In this document: positions 59,770-64,000 of the stretch, in pieces
How the letters are laid out: every line of letters begins with the position of its first letter
How positions within the stretch are numbered: the stretch's first letter is position 1
From: RYN-230 sp963841695
Lineage (GTDB): Bacteria; Actinomycetota; Actinomycetes; Streptosporangiales; Streptosporangiaceae
Assembly (NCBI GenBank): GCA_963841695.1
Contig: CAWJDQ010000001.1
Span: forward strand, 372,001 to 436,000
Reading direction: 5' to 3'
DNA length: 64,000 bases
Program-made: the position numbers and the translations under genes
Notes under the pieces: model-generated
What the model saw: the letters and a program-made list of their open reading frames with translations, nothing else
Databases searched by the model: none
What the model was told of the DNA's origin: nothing

Positions 59770-60468
59770 CTACCTCAGGTAGACGGCGATGGCCAGGTAC
59801 TGGCACGCGGCGCCCGCGCAGACGTACACGTGGAACACCTCGTGGTAGCCGAACACCGACGGGTACGGATCGGGGCGGCGCCGGTGATAGGAGAGCGCGC
59901 CCACGGTGTAGAGCAGGCCGCCGCCGAGCATCAGGCCGCCGGCCACCGGGCCGGAGTGCAGCCAGACCGCGGGCAGGGCCAGCGCCGCCACCCAGCCCAG
60001 GGCCAGGAACGTCCCGCCGACCAGCCGTTCCGGCGCGTCCATCCAGGCCAGGTGGATCCCGGCCGCCGCCGCGGTGAGCACCCAGAGCGTGACCAGGCCG
60101 ATCCGGCCGGCCGGGCCAGGGGCGGCCAGGATGAACACCGGGGTCGCGGTCCCGGCGATCAGGAAGAAGATCATCACGTGGTCGAGCCGCTGGAGGCGCT
60201 GGCGGGCCGCCTCGGACCAGGTGCCGCAGTGGTACAGGGCGCTGACCCCGAACAGCGCGCCCACGCTGGCCGCGTACACCGCGAAGCTGAGCACCCGGGC
60301 CGTGCCCGGGGTGCGGGCCAGCAGCACCGTGCTGAGCACCAGGGACAACGCGAACCAGAGCAGGTGCAGCCAGCCCCGCATCACCGGCTTGGTGTAGTAG
60401 ATGCCGCGCCGGGCGTCGTAGAACCGGCCCGCCGCGGGCGTCGCTGGCGTCGGGGTGGTCGCGGTCAC
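59770..60468 (-). CDS. hemolysin III family (PAQR) membrane protein
   Basis: 232 residues, seven helices. KPVMRGWLHLLWFALSLVL at the start, GVSALYHCGTWSEAARQRLQRLDH near 80 with Ser, His and Asp of the metal site, and GYHEVFHVYVCAGAACQYLA near 210 with the two His. These are the conserved PAQR/hemolysin III motifs; members include adiponectin-receptor-like hydrolases, and the bacterial role is unclear. GTG 60468 follows GGAGG by six bases; the longer frame from 60546 is rejected as Pro/Arg-rich. Confidence 0.88.
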   Translation of the reverse strand: MTATTPTPATPAAGRFYDARRGIYYTKPVMRGWLHLLWFALSLVLSTVLLARTPGTARVLSFAVYAASVGALFGVSALYHCGTWSEAARQRLQRLDHVMIFFLIAGTATPVFILAAPGPAGRIGLVTLWVLTAAAAGIHLAWMDAPERLVGGTFLALGWVAALALPAVWLHSGPVAGGLMLGGGLLYTVGALSYHRRRPDPYPSVFGYHEVFHVYVCAGAACQYLAIAVYLR

Positions 60469-60569
60469 CGGCGTCCTCCGGGGCAGGGTGCGGACCGGCT
60501 GGCCCGGATGCCGCCGAGGTCCTGGCTTTCCAGTGTCACCCATCACCGGCGTTTGTGCACGTAAAGTGA

Positions 60570-61217
60570 TTATCCGATGGCCTGGCGGGGCTCGCCCGGG
60601 CTACCCGGGGACTCGCCGGGGCTACCCGGAGGGCCGCCCAGGCTGCCCGCGAAGAAGTGCCGCGCGCGGTCGAGGAGCTCGTCCAGCGGCGGCCACCAGG
60701 CGCCGTGCCGCAGCGTCCGGAGCGCCTGCCGGACCCGCTCCACGTCCTCGGCGTCCCCGTCGTCCGCCGTGGTGACGACCGCCTCGACCCGGCGCGGCCG
60801 GACCGCCCGCAGCGGCCCCAGGTACAGGCCGGTCCCCTGGCTCCCGCGGTCGCCCGGGGTCAGCGACAGGTAGTAGTCGGGCAGCTCGAACCGCCCGGCC
60901 CGCCACGAGGCCACGGCCTCGGCGGCGTGCGCCTCGAACGCGGCGGCGTGGCCCGGGCCCGCGGTCAGGTCCCACATCGCGGCCCACTCCTCCGCCACCC
61001 CGGCCAGCGGGTCGGCCGGCACCAGGACGTACGGCGACGACCGCCGCGCCGCCTGGTCCAGGGCCAGGGCCGACGCGGTCAGCCGGTCCTGCTCCTCCTC
61101 CGGGGGCCGGACCAAGGACACGTTGGAGGACCGGGCCAGGCCCGCGAGCAGCGGCTCGGATACCGCACCCACGAGGACCACCACGGTCGAGGACTCACGC
61201 CGCACCGGCCTGATCAT
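60570..61217 (-). CDS. hypothetical protein with Gly/Pro/Ser tail
   Basis: 215 residues. No recognised domain. The central part is well formed (SSPYVLVPADPLAGVAEEW, then FELPDYYLSLTPGDRGSQG, YLGPLRAVRPRRVEAVVTT), with a Trp/Arg-rich C-terminal region (HGAWWPPLDELLDRAR) and then a repeat-coded tail of GSPGE-type units. Soluble, cytoplasmic. It starts nine bases from the end of the metallophosphoesterase frame on the same strand, so it may be the third gene of that operon. Confidence 0.62.
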   Translation of the reverse strand: MIRPVRRESSTVVVLVGAVSEPLLAGLARSSNVSLVRPPEEEQDRLTASALALDQAARRSSPYVLVPADPLAGVAEEWAAMWDLTAGPGHAAAFEAHAAEAVASWRAGRFELPDYYLSLTPGDRGSQGTGLYLGPLRAVRPRRVEAVVTTADDGDAEDVERVRQALRTLRHGAWWPPLDELLDRARHFFAGSLGGPPGSPGESPGSPGEPRQAIG

Positions 61218-61226
61218 AGGCGGGGA

Positions 61227-62912
61227 TCAGCGGGCCCCGGGCAGCCGGGACAGCGGGAACGGCGGGCTGATCAGCAGCTCCACGTTCCGGTCGGCGGCGG
61301 TCCCGGTCCGGCCCGGGTGCCCGCCGCCGAACGGGATGTTGGCCGCCAGCTCGCGGTGCAGCGCGGCCAGGTCGCCGGACTGGGCCTTGGCCATGTCGGC
61401 CAGGGCGGGCGGGCCCGGCGGCGTGTCGTGATCGACCATCGTGCAGGTGATGGACAGCTGGCCGGCCGAGTCAGCCAGCTCGACCAGGCGCGTCTGGCAC
61501 GGCCAGTCCACCACCGCGCAGGTGGTGACCTCCCAGAACCCCCGGCCCGGCTGGTCCGGGTCGGGCCGCGGCCGGACCGCGTTGGTGTGCGTGTGCCCGT
61601 TCAGCCACAGCACCACGTTGGGGAAGCGGTGCAGCAGGGCGACCAGCTCGGCCGCGCCGATCAGCGGCTCACCGACCGGGCCCGCGGATGCCAGCCCCGG
61701 GTGTTGGTCAGCGTGTCGATGCCGTGGTGGGAGAACAGGATGACCAGCCGGTCGTCCTGGCCGGTGCGGACCTGCTCCCGTCCGGTCCGCGGTAGGCCGA
61801 GTGCACCTCGGCGAGCCGGTCCTCCAGCCACCGGGCCTGCTGGCGGTCCAGGCACCCGCGGCGCCGCCGGCCAGGCAATTGGTGTCGAGCGCGATGAACC
61901 GCGCCGCCGGTGTGTCATGGACGTAGTACGCGGTTTCGTTGCGGCGATTTTGCGTGGGTGAAGCCGTGCCCGAGCGGGCGCGCGCCCGGGCCGGAAATGC
62001 GCGCCCACGAACTCGCCGCGGGTGATCGGCCGGCGGCCAGGGTCCGGCGGGACCTGGCGGGACGGGCCGGCCATGAACGCCTCCGGGCGCACGGTGAACA
62101 GCTCCAGGGCCTGGTCGCTGTCGAACCCGCCGGGCAGCGCCGTCGGCTTCCGGCCACCGGTCAGCGCGGCGGCCAGGCCCGGGGTCTGGGTGCCCACGCC
62201 CTGGTTGAGGGCCTCGTGGTTGCCGAAGCAGGACAGCCAGGGCATGTCCAGGCCGCCCGCGGTGAACTCGCGCAGGGCCGCCTCGAGCAGCCCCGGGTGG
62301 TGCGGGAAGCCGAGCTCGCGGCGGAAGAAGTCCGGGCCCGTCCGGGCCGTCGCCGTCGGGCCGCCAGAAGATGTCGTCCGGCCAGTCCAGGGCCTGCACC
62401 CCGGCGTAGCCGGGACCGCCGGAGTCGGGCGTCACCCGGCCGCCGTCGAACAGGGCCAGGAACGCCTGCACCTCGTTCCACTGCGCGTTGTCGATCGCGT
62501 CGCCCGTGGTCACGGCCAGCGCGGGGGCAGCCCGGTGGCCGGGCCGCGCAGCCCGTTGACGGTGCGCACGGTGGCGTCCACCGCGTGCGGGGTGAGCGCC
62601 TCCTGCGGGCGCTGGACCGGCACCAGCAGGGCGTACCGGGGGTCGGCGAAGTAGCGGTTCAGGAACTCGAACCGGGTCGGTGACTGGACGTCGGCCAGCT
62701 GCAGGTCGGTGACGTGGATGAGGCAGAGCAGCGGGCGGGCGGCCGCCCGGGCCGGCGCTGGCGGGATCGGCCGGGGCCAGCTCGTCCCGCCGCACATGCG
62801 GCTCGCCTGCGATGATCTCCACGGCGCGGTACGGCGCGCTCGCCCCCTGGCGCAGCACTGCGCCCGGGGCCAGCCGCCGGTGGGTCGTCAGTGGCGGGCG
62901 TCCTGCGCTCAA
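61227..62912 (-). pseudogene. TIGR03767-like metallophosphoesterase, several frameshifts
   Basis: Pieces in three frames read in order as one protein: LIHVTDLQLADVQSPTRFEF near the start, VTTGDAIDNAQWNEVQAFL, LDMPWLSCFGNHEALNQG, NETAYYVHDTPAARFIALDT, VILFSHHGIDTLTN and NVVLWLNGHTHTNAV. These are the D-x-D/GD/GNHE/H/GHxH metal-site motifs of calcineurin-like phosphoesterases, in the arrangement I associate with TIGR03767. At least five frame changes are needed, near 61690, 61790-61860, 61960, 62340 and 62525-62760, more than in any other gene here, so real decay is possible. A TTG start at 62912 overlaps the stop of the ABC gene. Confidence 0.7.
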
Positions 62913-64000
62913 ACCTCGCTCGCAGCCACGGACGCCGAATTCTCCGCAACGGAAACCAGCACGGGGTCAGGCCGTATCGACAGCGCGACGTGGCTGCCCG
63001 CGGTGAGCTCGGTGGCGTCCGCGGTCGGCAGCTGGGCCATGATCGTGGTGTCGCCCAGGTCCACGGTGACCCGGCTGGTCGCGCCCAGGAAGGTCACCGC
63101 GATCACGGTGCCGGCCAGCGGCCCGGACCCGGTCGAGCCGTCCGGGGCCAGCGACACGGCCTCGGGCCGGACCAGCGCGGTGACCGGGCCGGCCGGCGTG
63201 CCGAGGTCGACCAGCGGCAGGTCGCGTCCGCGCACGGTCACGGTGCTGCCGCTGACCGTCCCGGGCAGCCGGTTGGTCAGGCCGACGAACTCGGCCACGA
63301 ACGGGGTGGCGGGCCGCGAGTAGACCTCGGTGGGCGGGGCGAGCTGTTCCAGCTTCCCTTCGCGCATCACCCCGACCCGGTCCGCGATGGCCAGCGCCTC
63401 TTCCTGGTCGTGGGTGACGAACAGGGTGGTGATGCCGACGTCGAGCTGGATCCGCCGGATCTGGTCCCGGAGCTGGGCGCGGACCTTGGCGTCCAGCGCG
63501 GACAGCGGCTCGTCCAGTAGCAGCACCTGCGGCTCGATGGCCAGGGCCCGGGCCAGCGCGACCCGCTGCTGCTGGCCGCCGGAGATCTGGTGCGCGTAGC
63601 GGCCCGGCCTGCTCGCTGAGGCCGACCAGGTCCAGCATCTCCAGCGCCCGCCGGTCCCGCTCGTCCTTGCCCATCCGGCGCAGCCGCAGCCCGAACGCCA
63701 CGTTCTGCACCACGGTCATGTGCGGGAACAGCGAATAGGCCTGGAAGACCATGCCCATGTCCCGCTTGCTGGCCGGCAGCCGGGTGATGTCCCGGCCGGC
63801 GACCGTGATCGTCCCCGCGTCCGCGTCCTCCAGGCCCGCCAGCAGCCGCAGCGTGGTGGTCTTGCCGCAGCCGGACGGGCCGAGCAGGGCGATCAGCTCG
63901 CCGGGGCGCAGGGTCAGGTCGAGGCCGTCCAGCGCGACCACCGGGCCGTAGCGCCGGGTCAGGCCGTCCATCCGGACCTCGACGGCGGTCCGCGCGGCGC
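62909..64000 (-). pseudogene. ABC ATPase of PotA/FbpC type, partial and frameshifted
   Basis: Reaches the window edge; the start lies beyond 64000. First frame: ELIALLGPSGCGKTTTLRLL (Walker A), MGMVFQAYSLFPHMTV (Q-loop) and LEMLDLVGLSEQAG. After an indel near 63604 the second frame has YAHQISGGQQQRVALARAL (signature), LLLDEPLSALDAKV (Walker B) and FVTHDQEEALAIADRVGVM, then a TOBE domain to residue end with FVAEFVGLTNRLPG and TALVRPEAVSLAP. It is an import ATPase for polyamine, iron, sulfate or a similar solute; permease and binding protein would lie outside the window. Its stop overlaps the phosphoesterase start. Confidence 0.83.

Overview
The window is very GC-rich, uses GTG and ATG starts freely, and is packed with translationally coupled genes. 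Together with the gene content (DUF5995, DUF6328, DUF6510, DUF1707, a fused hydrolase/ABC protein, NarL-type regulators, an S53 protease, a BluB-CobT fusion) this points to a high-GC Actinomycetota chromosome. A Streptosporangiales-like soil actinomycete is a guess, not shown by the sequence. No tRNA, rRNA, CRISPR array, IS element or phage gene was found.

Layout. 0.1-2.0 kb: small hypotheticals and a DUF5995 gene. 2.1-5.8 kb: a lipid-type exporter made of a secreted/anchored S15-like hydrolase fused to an ABC ATPase, plus its permease. 5.8-7.3 kb: an APC amino-acid permease. 7.3-9.8 kb (minus): zinc-ribbon protein, hydroxyacid-oxoacid transhydrogenase and lactonase-type MBL hydrolase, which could form a gamma-butyrolactone/4-hydroxybutyrate breakdown unit. 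10.1-24.8 kb: a long exopolysaccharide locus (deacetylase, UDP-sugar dehydrogenase, ATP-grasp enzyme, FAD oxidoreductase, polyprenyl-P sugar transferase, three glycosyltransferases, NDP-sugar epimerase, GH18 hydrolase) with a NarL regulator inside it and a histidine kinase/NarL pair at its end. 24.8-27.1 kb: TDT exporter and divergent LysR regulator around a palindrome. 27.2-28.7 kb: PPK2 and PsiE. 28.7-33.3 kb: DEAD-box helicase running in frame into a SAM methyltransferase, then a membrane protein and a geranylgeranyl-reductase-like flavoenzyme. 33.4-40 kb: MFS exporter, lipoprotein L,D-transpeptidase, two tandem apolipoprotein N-acyltransferases. 40-44.6 kb: Ser/Pro-rich membrane protein, EamA transporter, THUMP-like methyltransferase, seryl-tRNA synthetase with a probable leaderless start. 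44.6-49.5 kb (minus): S53 protease, membrane protein, DUF1707 protein with a His-rich tail, and a sulfite-oxidase-like/FAD reductase/DUF6510 operon. 49.5-53.1 kb (minus): a receiver-thioredoxin-reductase-like protein, a cNMP-domain histidine kinase and a UBP zinc finger, all coupled. 54.3-58.7 kb: cobalamin riboswitch and cobD, bluB-cobT, cobU, cobS. 58.8-64 kb: small membrane protein, methyltransferase, hemolysin III, a hypothetical, a TIGR03767-like metallophosphoesterase and the end of an ABC ATPase that runs off the window.

Two window-wide properties matter to any user. First, many genes are broken by 1-2 base indels, concentrated at 13.7-23.3 kb and 61-63.7 kb; these may be sequencing errors in G/C runs or real decay. 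Second, short tandem repeats, mostly of 15-bp period, several with a GGGCACGGG-like core, sit inside or beside unrelated genes. Because 15 bp is five codons, they mostly add pentapeptide repeats without changing frame.

All functional names come from recognised motifs and remembered family patterns; no database search was run.
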